From contig NZ_JARXYP010000002.1 in NCBI RefSeq assembly GCF_029893805.1, positions 8,246,001 through 8,310,000 of the forward strand: 64,000 nt of DNA, given 5' to 3'. Below are positions 49,964 to 58,482 of the stretch, piece by piece. A program made the translations under genes and the position numbers. The notes below the pieces were generated by a model that saw only the letters and a list, made by a program, of their open reading frames with translations, was not told where the DNA came from and ran no database searches. Each line of letters opens with the position of its first letter. Within the stretch, counting starts at the first letter, position 1. Source of the stretch: Streptomyces sp. SAI-135 (GTDB lineage Bacteria; Actinomycetota; Actinomycetes; Streptomycetales; Streptomycetaceae).

Positions 49964-50630
49964 GGACGACCACCAGCTCTTCCTTCTCGTCGGCCGCGGA
50001 CAGCAGACCACGACGGCGCAGCCAGTCCTCCCGCGTCCGCAGTACCGGTCCGAACGCGACGCGGTGACGGCGGGTCACGGCGGCCTTGAGACCGGCCTCG
50101 CGCAGATGCCCCACGGTCCGTCCGGAGTCGCTCAGTTCGGAGTGCACGATCAGCAGCACTCCGCCGGGGCGCAGCAGGGCGGGGGCCTCCCGGCAGACAC
50201 GGTCCAGGACGAACCGCCCGTCGTGCCCCGCGTCCCAGGCCCGCGCCTTTCCGCGCGGCGGCCGGGCACCCGTCGGCGCCGGCACGTACGGCGGGTTGGT
50301 CAGGATGAGGTCGAACGACTGGTCCCGCACGGGGTGGAAGAGGTTTCCGCGCCGGACCCGGACCGACGCGCCGGTCAGCCAGGCGTTCGCCCGGGCCGTG
50401 CACACCGCCCGCCACGACACGTCGACCGCGGTCACGCGGCTGCCCCGGCGGGCCGCCTGGAGGGCGAGGGCACCGGTCCCGGTGCCCACGTCCAGGACGT
50501 CCGCGCCGGGCGGCAGCGGTTCTTCGCTCAGGGCCCCGGCCAGCAGCGCGGTGTCCTCCTGCGGGCTGTAGACACCGGGGAGGACCAGAGGGGGGTTCAG
50601 TGATCTCACCATGCCCAAGTACCCCGGCAT
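49944..50630 (-). CDS. HemK/PrmC-like class I methyltransferase
   Basis: A 228-residue SAM-dependent methyltransferase. VLDVGTGTGALALQAARRG is the SAM loop, and the catalytic NPPY is in LILTNPPYVP, as in glutamine N5-methyltransferases of release factors (HemK2/MTQ2 type). Natural targets are GGQ motifs or small molecules. It starts immediately after the stop of the redox gene (TGAATG), with an internal ATG at 50612 as an alternative, and overlaps the CDGSH gene. Confidence 0.83.
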   Translation of the reverse strand: MPGYLGMVRSLNPPLVLPGVYSPQEDTALLAGALSEEPLPPGADVLDVGTGTGALALQAARRGSRVTAVDVSWRAVCTARANAWLTGASVRVRRGNLFHPVRDQSFDLILTNPPYVPAPTGARPPRGKARAWDAGHDGRFVLDRVCREAPALLRPGGVLLIVHSELSDSGRTVGHLREAGLKAAVTRRHRVAFGPVLRTREDWLRRRGLLSAADEKEELVVVRAELPL

Positions 50631-51644
50631 TCAGGAAATATGGTGGATTTCGGAAGCCAGCGGAGTACGCAGGGAGGAACGCCCGTCCCGCCAGTCACGC
50701 AGGAGCCGGTCCGCGAGCCGGTCCTCGACATGACCGGTGACGTCGATACCGAAGGCGACGTCGGCGGCCAGATGCGGTTCCTCGGCCAGCAGGCCGCCGA
50801 TCACCTCATGCCGTACGACCTGTTCGTGGACGGCGTCGGCCTCGACGTGCTCGTCGTAGAAGTGCTCGGCGGCCGGTCCCGCGCCGGTGCGGCGCATCGC
50901 CTCGGCGAGCCGCCTGGAGCCGGGCGACGAGGTGATCTCGACCGCCGCGAAATGGCCCACCAGCGCTCCGCGCAGGCTGCGGTGCAGGCCCAGCAGGGAC
51001 ATGAGGTTCACCGTCGCGAGCATTTCCGCGCAGGCCGCGTCCAGATAGTGCCCGTACGTCGTGTCCAGGCCCAGGTCGGTCATCAGGTTCGCGAACAGGA
51101 GGGCGTGGACGCGGTCGGGGCGGCCGCCGCCGAACTCGTCGAACTCCACCGCCGCCATGCCCGCCTTGGCCCGGCCCCAGAGCCTGGGCAGCACCCAGGC
51201 GTGCGGGTCGGCCTCCTTGAGGTGGTAGAGGGAGCGCTGGGCCGCGTACTCCCGTACGTGCCACAGGTCGCCCTCCTTGCGCAGGAAGTGGCTGACTCCG
51301 GTGCCGTCGACCGGTTCCACGAGAAGCCCGGCGAGCGCGTCCTCGACGCTGTCGTGGACCGGGGTGTCCGAGCGCAGGGCGGTCAGGAAGCGGTGTTCCA
51401 GCGCCGCCCTGGTGCGCAGCAGGTCGGGGTCCCACTCGTGGTCGGGGGAGACGCCCCGGAAGCCGCGGTAGTGCAGTTCGTAGCAGATGTAGAGGGCCAG
51501 CTGGAGGTCGTCGCCGTACACGTCCGCCCCGGCGACGGTCTCGTGGCGCGGCAGCGGTCCGGCGCCGAGCAGGTATTCCTGGACTGCGGCGGAGACCGGG
51601 CCCCGGGCCGGCGGCAGCTGTGGTTCTCGAGGGTCCTGAGGCAT
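50631..51644 (-). CDS. Iron-containing redox enzyme family protein (heme-oxygenase-like fold)
   Basis: A 337-residue protein of the iron-containing redox enzyme family with a heme-oxygenase-like helical fold. VEFDEFGGGRPDRVH, HFAAVEITSSPGSRRLAEAM and FYDEHVEADAVHEQVV supply the Glu/His/Asp residues expected at a di-iron site. Members oxidise or break C-C and C-N bonds of small molecules. The ATG at 51644 is chosen over a GTG 36 bases upstream, neither with a strong ribosome site. It leads an operon with a methyltransferase and a CDGSH protein. The substrate is unknown. Confidence 0.8.
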   Translation of the reverse strand: MPQDPREPQLPPARGPVSAAVQEYLLGAGPLPRHETVAGADVYGDDLQLALYICYELHYRGFRGVSPDHEWDPDLLRTRAALEHRFLTALRSDTPVHDSVEDALAGLLVEPVDGTGVSHFLRKEGDLWHVREYAAQRSLYHLKEADPHAWVLPRLWGRAKAGMAAVEFDEFGGGRPDRVHALLFANLMTDLGLDTTYGHYLDAACAEMLATVNLMSLLGLHRSLRGALVGHFAAVEITSSPGSRRLAEAMRRTGAGPAAEHFYDEHVEADAVHEQVVRHEVIGGLLAEEPHLAADVAFGIDVTGHVEDRLADRLLRDWRDGRSSLRTPLASEIHHIS

Positions 51645-51704
51645 GGGCCCCGGGTACCCGGGCGGCGGCGGATCACCCACCGTCCGCCCGGGGCCGGTCC
51701 GGCG

Positions 51705-51875
51705 TCACTCTCCGGAGGCGTCCTCCTGGGCGTGCTGATTGGGGCTGGTCGCGTCCCCGGCCTCGCCCCTGTGCGCCCGCTGCTCGTCGGAGTCCCGGAC
51801 CCGCTTCTCGGCGTCCTCGAACTCGTGCAGGACCTCGTCCAGGGCGCTGTCGGGCTTCTGCTTCTTCTCCGGCAC
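51705..51875 (-). CDS. Small conserved-looking acidic protein
   Basis: A 56-residue protein read on the minus strand from a GTG at 51875 to a TGA at 51705. It begins MPEKKQKPDSALDEVLHEF and is rich in Glu, Asp, Lys and Gln, with no hydrophobic segment. GGAGACAGCC lies just before the start, and third positions are GC-rich as expected for a real gene. Function unknown. It lies 22 bases after the Ppx/GppA gene on the same strand and so is likely on the same transcript. Confidence 0.65.
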   Translation of the reverse strand: MPEKKQKPDSALDEVLHEFEDAEKRVRDSDEQRAHRGEAGDATSPNQHAQEDASGE

Positions 51876-51897
51876 GGCTGTCTCCTCGTTCTCTCGT

Positions 51898-52908
51898 TCA
51901 GGTGGTGGCGGCCGCGATGCGCAGGGGCACCGGCTCAGCGGGGACGGTGTTCTCCTCGTTGCGGCGGGCGATCTCGGCCCACCAGGAGGCGCCGTCCTCG
52001 ATGTGGCGCAGCAGCACCCCCTCGCGGATCGCCCAGGGGCAGATCGTGACGGTCCTGACCCCGGTGAGTTTCATGGCCGTGTGCCCCACGAGGGCACCGG
52101 CCAAGCTCTGTGCGGCGCGCGGAGCGGAGATTCCGGGCAGCTCGGCCCGCCGTGCGGCCGGGAGGACGGCCAGACGCTCGACGGCCTCCCGCAGGTCGGC
52201 GCGGTGCATCCGGCGTTCCACGAACGGCCCGCGCCGCCCGGGCGGGGTCCCGCACAGCCGGCCCAACTGCTCGAAGGTGCGTGAGGTGGCCACCGCGGTG
52301 CGCGGTCCCTCCCAGCGGATCCGTGACGCCACGTCCCGCAGCTGGTGGCGGACCTTGCGGCGCAGCGCCCGCACCGCCTCCGGGGGCGGCGGGTCCTGCC
52401 CCTCGAAGAACTCGTGTGTCAGCCGGCCCGCGCCCAGCGGCAGCGAGGCCACGTAGTCCGGCAACCGCCCGCGCCCGAAGGCGACTTCGAGTGACCCGCC
52501 GCCGATGTCGAACAGCGCGAGCGGTCCCGCGCGCCAGCCCATCCAGCGCCGCGCGCCCAGAAAGGTGAGCTCCGCCTCCACCTCGCCCGGCAGGGTGTAC
52601 AGCCCGACGCCGGTCCGGGTCCGGACGGTGCGCAGCACCTCCTGACGGTTGGGTGCCGAGCGCACGACCGCGGTCGCGAAGGCCAGCGGTCCGGCCGCGC
52701 CCCATCGGGCGGCGGTCCGGCTCGCGCCTTCCACCGCCTCCACCAGGCGTTCCACGGCCTCGTCGGGTATCGGGCCGCCCGGCCGCACATGGTCGGCGAG
52801 TCTCAACCGCCACTTCGCGGTGTGCACCGGCAAGGGCACCCCGTCCTCGGCGTCCGCCACCACCAGACGGACCGTGTTCGAACCCACATCCACCACGCTT
52901 ATCCGCAT
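51898..52908 (-). CDS. Ppx/GppA phosphatase family protein
   Basis: A 336-residue exopolyphosphatase/guanosine pentaphosphatase-like protein of the actin-hsp70 ATPase fold. VVDVGSNTVRLVVAD is the first phosphate loop, LFDIGGGSLEVAFGRG the second, and LPLGAGRLTHEFF the conserved third. It would degrade polyphosphate or pppGpp. Streptomycetes often have two such genes. The ATG at 52908 has a weak ribosome site. Confidence 0.85.
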   Translation of the reverse strand: MRISVVDVGSNTVRLVVADAEDGVPLPVHTAKWRLRLADHVRPGGPIPDEAVERLVEAVEGASRTAARWGAAGPLAFATAVVRSAPNRQEVLRTVRTRTGVGLYTLPGEVEAELTFLGARRWMGWRAGPLALFDIGGGSLEVAFGRGRLPDYVASLPLGAGRLTHEFFEGQDPPPPEAVRALRRKVRHQLRDVASRIRWEGPRTAVATSRTFEQLGRLCGTPPGRRGPFVERRMHRADLREAVERLAVLPAARRAELPGISAPRAAQSLAGALVGHTAMKLTGVRTVTICPWAIREGVLLRHIEDGASWWAEIARRNEENTVPAEPVPLRIAAATT

Positions 52909-53056
52909 GGCCCTGTGGGTACCCACGCAGAACCCCTTCCAACGCCGGGCGCGCAGACGAAGCGTCGCTCTCAGCCACCGGACGGGCACCATACGTCGGC
53001 ACCGCGCCCGCAAGTGACGCCCCGTCATGGCGGATGCGGTGCCCCCGGGCAGCGAG

Positions 53057-53090
53057 AAGGGCCGCCGTCTCCCTGCTGACGGCGACCCTT
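53057..53090 (-). terminator. Terminator of the MFS transporter gene
   Basis: A 13-bp stem (53057-53069 with 53078-53090) with one C-A mismatch and an 8-base loop lies about 30 bases after the MFS stop codon, reading on the minus strand. Confidence 0.65.
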
Positions 53091-53116
53091 CGGGCCGGCG
53101 GCTCCCGGTGCTGCGA

Positions 53117-54619
53117 CTACATGTGGACGACAGGCGCGGCGTCCGCGTCCTGCTCCGGCACCCCGCGCCGGAAGAGCAGGAAGGCGATCAGCGCTCCGGC
53201 GGCGAAGAGCACCGCCGACCACCAGAAGGCGGTGGTGTAGCTCTCGATCGTGGCCCGGGCCTGGACCAGCTTGTCGGTCGGGTCCTTGCCGGCCAGGTAG
53301 TCGGTGGCGGCGCTCGCGGCCAGGGTGTTCAGGAGGGCCGTACCGATCGAACCGCCCACCTGCTGCATGGCGTTGACGGTGGCGGAGGCGACTCCCGCGT
53401 CCTCGGCCGCGACCCCGCCGGTGGCCAGCTGCATGGCCGGCGGCATGACCAGGCCGAGGCCGAAGCCGGTCACGATCAGCTGGGGCAGCACGGCGGACAG
53501 GTAGCTGGAGCCGACGCCGATCCCGGTCAGCCAGGCCATGCCGACCGCGGCGACCGCGAAGCCGAGCGGGACGACCGTCTTCGGTCCGATCCGGGGGACC
53601 AGCACGGTGGTGCCGACCTGGGCCGCGACCATCAGGGCGGCGACCATCGGCAGGAACGCCACACCGGTCTTCGTCGGGCTGAAGCCCAGGTTCAGCTGGA
53701 GGTAGTAGGTCAGGAAGAGGAACACGCCGAACATGCCGCCGCCGGAGATCAGCACGGCCAGGAAGGAGGCCGCCCGGTTGCGGTCCAGCAGGATGCGCAG
53801 CGGCAGCAGCGGGTGTGCGGCACGGGTCTGCCACCAGGCGAAGGCGGCCAGCAGGACACCGCCGGCGATCAGGAAGCCCCAGGTCGCGGGGGAGTCCCAG
53901 TCGTGCGTCTCGGCGTTGGAGAAGCCGTACACCAGGGAGAAGAGGCCGGCGGCGACCAGCAGCGTGCCGGGCACGTCCAGCTTGGAGTTCGCGGCGTCCC
54001 GGTGGTTGTGCAGCAGCAGCCAGCCGCCGGCGAAGGCGACGACGGCGATGACGACGTTGACGTACAGCGTCCAGCGCCAGTCGAGCGCGTCGGTCAGGAC
54101 GCCGCCGAGCAGCAGACCCACCGCGCCACCGGCGCCGGCTATCGCGCCGTACACGCTGAACGCCCTGGCCCGCTCGCGGGCGTCGGTGAACGTCGTGTTC
54201 AGCAGGGACAGCGCGGCCGGTGCGAGGAGCGCGCCGAAGGCGCCCTGCAGGGCACGGGCGGTGACCAGCATTTCGAAGTTGGTGGCGGCACCGCCGAGCG
54301 CGGAGACGGCCGCGAAGCCGAAGACCCCGACGAGGAAGGCGGTCTTGCGGCCGAAGAGGTCGGCGATCCGGCCGCCGAGCAGCAGCAGGGAGGCGAACGC
54401 CAGGGCGTAGGCCGTGACGATCCACTGCCGGTTGCCGTCAGAGAAGCCGAGGTCGGCCTGGGCCGAGGGAAGGGCGATGTTCACGATGGTCGCGTCGAGC
54501 ACCACCATCAGCTGGGCGAGCGCGATGACGGCGAGGATCCACCACCGCTTGGCCGAAGCGGCGGCCGGTGCTTCGACGGCACCCTCCCGCCCGCTTTCGG
54601 TCAGGGTCTTCTGGGACAT
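53117..54619 (-). CDS. MFS transporter, DHA2 family drug exporter
   Basis: A 500-residue efflux pump with about 14 helices. LMVVLDATIVNIALPSAQ is the DHA2 motif D1 in helix 1, GGRIADLFGRK the loop 2-3 motif, and ALLAPAALSLLN the motif C region typical of drug exporters. Related proteins export antibiotics and dyes. The ATG has GGAG 7 bases upstream. It is divergent from an ArsR gene, and two strong palindromes lie in its leader region. Confidence 0.88.
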   Translation of the reverse strand: MSQKTLTESGREGAVEAPAAASAKRWWILAVIALAQLMVVLDATIVNIALPSAQADLGFSDGNRQWIVTAYALAFASLLLLGGRIADLFGRKTAFLVGVFGFAAVSALGGAATNFEMLVTARALQGAFGALLAPAALSLLNTTFTDARERARAFSVYGAIAGAGGAVGLLLGGVLTDALDWRWTLYVNVVIAVVAFAGGWLLLHNHRDAANSKLDVPGTLLVAAGLFSLVYGFSNAETHDWDSPATWGFLIAGGVLLAAFAWWQTRAAHPLLPLRILLDRNRAASFLAVLISGGGMFGVFLFLTYYLQLNLGFSPTKTGVAFLPMVAALMVAAQVGTTVLVPRIGPKTVVPLGFAVAAVGMAWLTGIGVGSSYLSAVLPQLIVTGFGLGLVMPPAMQLATGGVAAEDAGVASATVNAMQQVGGSIGTALLNTLAASAATDYLAGKDPTDKLVQARATIESYTTAFWWSAVLFAAGALIAFLLFRRGVPEQDADAAPVVHM

Positions 54620-54664
54620 GGGAGAACTCCAGGGAAAGTCGGCCGGTGCTCATCCGGTTCATAA

Positions 54665-54725
54665 ACGAAACCGTTTCGTACGCGACGAGATTAGACCACC
54701 TGGAGCGAAACGGCAACGTTTCGCT
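54665..54725. promoter_or_regulatory. Two palindromes upstream of the MFS pump
   Basis: ACGAAACCGTTTCGT (54665-54679) is a perfect 15-bp palindrome. AGCGAAACG and CGTTTCGCT arms around GCAA form a second (54704-54725). Both carry a GAAAC core and lie 46-106 bases before the pump start. They look like TetR-type operators, but no TetR gene is adjacent. Confidence 0.6.
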
Positions 54726-54756
54726 AGCGAGGGGTGGCGCGGTGTACTCGCATGCC

Positions 54757-54786
54757 TTGACTGGCATATAACTCACGAGGCATATT
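54757..54786 (+). promoter_or_regulatory. Probable leaderless promoter of the ArsR gene
   Basis: TTGACT (54757-54762), 18 bases, CATATT (54781-54786), with the ATG 8 bases later. GGCATAT occurs twice (54763-54769 and 54779-54785), flanking the region where an ArsR dimer might bind. Confidence 0.45.
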
Positions 54787-54793
54787 GGGTGCC

Positions 54794-55138
54794 ATGTCCG
54801 ACGCCCGGCTCTGGACCGCCCTCGCCGACCCGCACCGGCGGGCCATCGTCGCGCTCCTCCTCGAGCGGCCCCGGCCCGTGGGGGAGATCGTGGAGGCGTG
54901 CGGACTGAGCCAGCCCAGCACGTCGAAGCATCTGCGAGTGCTCCGGGACGCGGGCCTGGTCCGGGTGCGCCAGGACGCGCAGCGGCGGGTCTACGCCCTG
55001 GACCCCGGCCCGATCGCCGAGCTGGACGCCTGGCTGACTCCCTACCGCAAGCTCTGGAACACGAGCCTGGACGCACTCGGCGACCGCCTGGACGCGACGG
55101 CGCCGGACACCCCCGAGGAACCCGCCCCGAAGGACTGA
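54794..55138 (+). CDS. ArsR family transcriptional regulator
   Basis: A 114-residue winged-helix ArsR protein. LADPHRRAIVALLLERPRPVGEIVEACGLSQPSTSKHLRVLRDAGLVRVR is the helix-turn-helix region; there are no metal-binding CxC cysteines, so it senses something other than metals. It is followed by an SRPBCC gene after 6 bases, a common ArsR-SRPBCC pair. The start at 54794 is likely leaderless; a TTG three codons upstream is possible. Confidence 0.87.
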   Translation: MSDARLWTALADPHRRAIVALLLERPRPVGEIVEACGLSQPSTSKHLRVLRDAGLVRVRQDAQRRVYALDPGPIAELDAWLTPYRKLWNTSLDALGDRLDATAPDTPEEPAPKD

Positions 55139-55144
55139 TCCACC

Positions 55145-55654
55145 ATGGCCGCAGACCTCACCGGCACCTACCTGACCCTGGACGACGGCCGCTCCGCCGT
55201 CCGCTTCAGCCGCACCTACGACCATCCCGTCGCCCGGGTCTGGCAGTTCGTGACCGACGCCGACGAACTCGCACACTGGTTCCCGTCCCGGGCCGAGATC
55301 GAGCTGCGCCCCGGCGGCACCGTCAAGTTCAGCGGTGATCCCCACATGGAGGACTCCACGGGCCGGGTCGTCGCCGTGGACGCACCCCGTCACCTGTCCT
55401 TCGCATGGGGCGGCGACGAAGTGCACTTCGACCTGGAGGCCCTGGACGAGAAGCGGACCCGCTTCACCCTCACCAACGTCCTCGGCGCCGCCGACTCCGC
55501 CGCCCGCAACGGTGCCGGATGGGAGGTGTGTCTGGCCTCCCTCGACGCACGGGCCGGCGGCGGGCATCGTGAGGAACCGCACTGGAAGGAGCTCTACCAG
55601 GCGTACGTCGACGCCGGGGTCCCCTCGGGCGCGCCGGTCCCCGGGACGGGCTGA
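55145..55654 (+). CDS. SRPBCC (AHSA1-like) domain protein
   Basis: A 169-residue protein with the START-like SRPBCC fold. VARVWQFVTDADELAHWF is the first helix-turn, and LRPGGTVKFSGDPHMEDSTGRVVAVDAPRHLSFAWGG the beta sheet of the AHSA1/YndB subfamily. It would bind a hydrophobic small molecule, perhaps the ligand of the ArsR protein. It converges on the NHLM ABC gene, 13 bases between stops. Confidence 0.83.
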   Translation: MAADLTGTYLTLDDGRSAVRFSRTYDHPVARVWQFVTDADELAHWFPSRAEIELRPGGTVKFSGDPHMEDSTGRVVAVDAPRHLSFAWGGDEVHFDLEALDEKRTRFTLTNVLGAADSAARNGAGWEVCLASLDARAGGGHREEPHWKELYQAYVDAGVPSGAPVPGTG

Positions 55655-55667
55655 CGGGAGTCCCGCC

Positions 55668-58481
55668 TCACGCCATCTGACGCCGTACCAGCTCGTGCAG
55701 CCGCCCGCCCGTATCCGCGAGGAGCTGTGCGGGCGGGCCCTGCTGGGCGACCTTGCCGTTCTCCATCACGATCACGCGGTCCGCGTCCAGCACCGTGGAC
55801 AGCCGGTGGGCGATGACGATCCGGGTGGCGTTGAGGGCCTTGGTGGACTCGATGACCGTGCGCTGGGTGTCGTTGTCCAGCGCGCTGGTCGCCTCGTCGA
55901 AGAAGAGGATGCGGGGCCGCCGGATCAACGCCTGGGCGATCATCAGCCGTTGGCGCTGGCCGCCGGAGATCGCCCCGCTGCCCGAGACGATGGTGTGCAG
56001 CCCCATCGGCATCCGCTGGATGTCCTCCGCGAGCCCCGCCATCGCGGCCGCCGCCATCGCCTCCTCGGGCGTGTAGGGCTCGGTGCCGCAGATGACGTCC
56101 AGGATGGACCCGGTGAACGGCTGGGCGTGCTGGAGCACGACACCGCACTGCCGGCGCACCGCCGACTGGTCGAGGGCGGCCAGGTCCTGGCCGTCGTAGA
56201 GGACACTCCCCGATACCGGGCGGTCGAAGCCGATCAGCAGCCTGAGCAGGGTCGACTTGCCGCAGCCGCTCGGGCCGACGATCGCCACGAACTCGCCGGG
56301 CCGGATCTCGAAGGACACGTCGTCGAGGATCAGGGGGCCGTCGTCGGAGTAGCGGAAGGAGAGCCTGCGGGCCTCCAGCGCCCCCGTGAGCGGCCCCGGC
56401 CGGGTGCTCGCGGTGCGCACCTCCGGCTGGGCCTCCAGGACCGGCTTGATCTCCTCGAACAGGGGGAGCGCGGCCACCGCCGAGACGAAGGCGCCGGTGA
56501 GCTGGGTGACCGCGGTCAGCAGCATCGTCACCGAGGTGTTGAAGGTGAGGAACTCCGCCGCCGACATCGAGCCGCGCGCCGGGCCCGCGAGCAGCATGAA
56601 CATCAGCAGGGTGCACAGGGGGAGGTAGACCGACCCCATCACCGAGGTGAGGTTCTTGATCCGGCCCACCTTCTGCTGGAGCTCCCGGCTGCGGGCGAAC
56701 TCCGAGGCCCAGGCCGCGTACGCGTAGTTCTCCGCGGCCGCCACCCGCAGTTTGGGCAGACCGCGCAGGGTCTGGAACGCCTGGTTGTTCAGCTTGTTGC
56801 CGAGCACCACCAGGCGCCGCTGCCAGCGCACCTGCCACAGCCCGAGCCCGAGGAAGCCCGCCGCGATCACGACGAGCATGCCGATCGCGGCCATGGCCAT
56901 CGGGACGCTGTACCAGAACAGCAGACCCAGGTTCATCGCGCCGATGGTCACCGACTGGGCGACGGTGGGGCCGATGCCCGCCATCATCCGGCGGATCGAG
57001 CTGATCCCCATGGCCTGACTGGCCAGTTCACCGGTCGAGCGTTCGGTGAAGAACTTCGTGGGCAGCCTGAGCAGCCGGTCCCACACCGCCGGCTGGAGGG
57101 TTGCCTCGATACGGCCCTCCAGACGCAGCATGGTGAGGTTCTGCAGCAGCATGAACGCGGCCGTCACCACACCGCTGAGCATCACGGCCAGACACACCTG
57201 CACGATGAGGTCGGTCTGCGCCTTCGGCACGAACTCGCCGAGCACCTTGCCGGTCGCGATGGGGACCAGCGCGCCGATCGCCACCGTCACCAGACCGCTG
57301 AGCAGCAGATTCGTCACATCGCCGCCGGTGCCGCGCATGCTGAACCGGACCAGCCCCAGCGGGCTCAGCTTCCGGTCGGGCAGCGGACGGTAGAACATCA
57401 CCGCGCGCGGCTCGAACTCCTCCGCGTTGTCCTTCTCGATCGGTGTCTCACGCCCGGTCGCCGGATGCACGGCCACATAGCCGCCGCGCCGCCACAGCAG
57501 CGCGACCGGCGCACCCGACAGTGCCCGGTGGCCCACCAGCGGGCCGACGTCGTCCCGCCACCAGCGCCCGTCCAGTCGTACGGACCTGATGCGGACGCGG
57601 GAGGCGAGCGCGATCCGTTCCACCGGGTCGAGGCGGTCGCTCTCGGTGCCGCCGTGCGCGTTGTCGGCGAGCGCGATCCCGGCCGCGTCGGCGACCAGCT
57701 TGCACGCCGCGTAGCTCGCGTCGGCGTCGGCGGCCGTGGCCCGCTGCTTCGACCTGCCGATGGACGCGAGCAGGGTCCGGTCGGCCTGGGCCCTGACCGC
57801 CTCACCGGCCCTGATACCGGCGGCGGTCCGGGTCTCGTGGGTGCGCTCCAGCTGCTCGATCCAGCGGTCGAGCGTGGTCAGCAGCCGGTACTGCTGGTCG
57901 ACCATCGACTGCCAGACCGCCGGGTCCATCAGCAGGTCGGCGGCCGCCTCGGCGCCGTAGAGCGAGCCGTACTGCACACTGCCCGGCGGCACCTGCATCC
58001 AGAAGACGTCGTCGTCGGTGGGGGCGGCGGCCCGCTCGTCGGCCATCGGCGCCTGGAAGAGGATGGAGAGACTGCGGCCGACGCCCAGCGCGAGGGCGTA
58101 CTCCAGGGGGCTCGTCGTCGGCGGCACGTACTGGGGGTTGCCGTACGCGTCGTACGACCAGGTCTGGGTGTGGGCGGGCTCGTACAGCTCGCGCAGGCCG
58201 ATGCGGTGGACGACACAGTCCCTGAGCGGGCGTGCCACCAGGGTGTGCTGCGGCCCCGCCACCGGTCCGAGCAGCAGCGCGCCCGGCTCCAGACGGCCCA
58301 GGTGGTGCCAGTGGCCCTGCTGTCCGGCGTCCACCGCGAACAGGTCCACCGCTCCCGACACGACCAGCCACAGCACCTGCGGGCCTTCGAGGTCGATGCG
58401 GCTGAATCCGGCGCAGTCGATGCGCGTGCCCATCTGCCCGAGGGCGCCCAGTACGACGTCCCCTTCGTGTGCGGTCGTCAT
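55668..58481 (-). CDS. NHLM-type bacteriocin ABC transporter, ATP-binding/permease protein
   Basis: A 937-residue protein of the NHLM (Nif11/nitrile-hydratase-leader) secretion ABC family. The N-terminal 130 residues resemble a cyclic-nucleotide-binding-like domain, then a helical segment, then a six-helix exporter domain (about 385-660), then an ATPase (about 690-930) with GPSGCGKST, ISGGQRQR, LFFDEATSALD and the switch AHRLST. It starts one base after the stop of the C39 transporter gene. It probably pairs with it to export the precursor peptide product. Confidence 0.88.
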   Translation of the reverse strand: MTTAHEGDVVLGALGQMGTRIDCAGFSRIDLEGPQVLWLVVSGAVDLFAVDAGQQGHWHHLGRLEPGALLLGPVAGPQHTLVARPLRDCVVHRIGLRELYEPAHTQTWSYDAYGNPQYVPPTTSPLEYALALGVGRSLSILFQAPMADERAAAPTDDDVFWMQVPPGSVQYGSLYGAEAAADLLMDPAVWQSMVDQQYRLLTTLDRWIEQLERTHETRTAAGIRAGEAVRAQADRTLLASIGRSKQRATAADADASYAACKLVADAAGIALADNAHGGTESDRLDPVERIALASRVRIRSVRLDGRWWRDDVGPLVGHRALSGAPVALLWRRGGYVAVHPATGRETPIEKDNAEEFEPRAVMFYRPLPDRKLSPLGLVRFSMRGTGGDVTNLLLSGLVTVAIGALVPIATGKVLGEFVPKAQTDLIVQVCLAVMLSGVVTAAFMLLQNLTMLRLEGRIEATLQPAVWDRLLRLPTKFFTERSTGELASQAMGISSIRRMMAGIGPTVAQSVTIGAMNLGLLFWYSVPMAMAAIGMLVVIAAGFLGLGLWQVRWQRRLVVLGNKLNNQAFQTLRGLPKLRVAAAENYAYAAWASEFARSRELQQKVGRIKNLTSVMGSVYLPLCTLLMFMLLAGPARGSMSAAEFLTFNTSVTMLLTAVTQLTGAFVSAVAALPLFEEIKPVLEAQPEVRTASTRPGPLTGALEARRLSFRYSDDGPLILDDVSFEIRPGEFVAIVGPSGCGKSTLLRLLIGFDRPVSGSVLYDGQDLAALDQSAVRRQCGVVLQHAQPFTGSILDVICGTEPYTPEEAMAAAAMAGLAEDIQRMPMGLHTIVSGSGAISGGQRQRLMIAQALIRRPRILFFDEATSALDNDTQRTVIESTKALNATRIVIAHRLSTVLDADRVIVMENGKVAQQGPPAQLLADTGGRLHELVRRQMA

Positions 58482-58482
58482 C

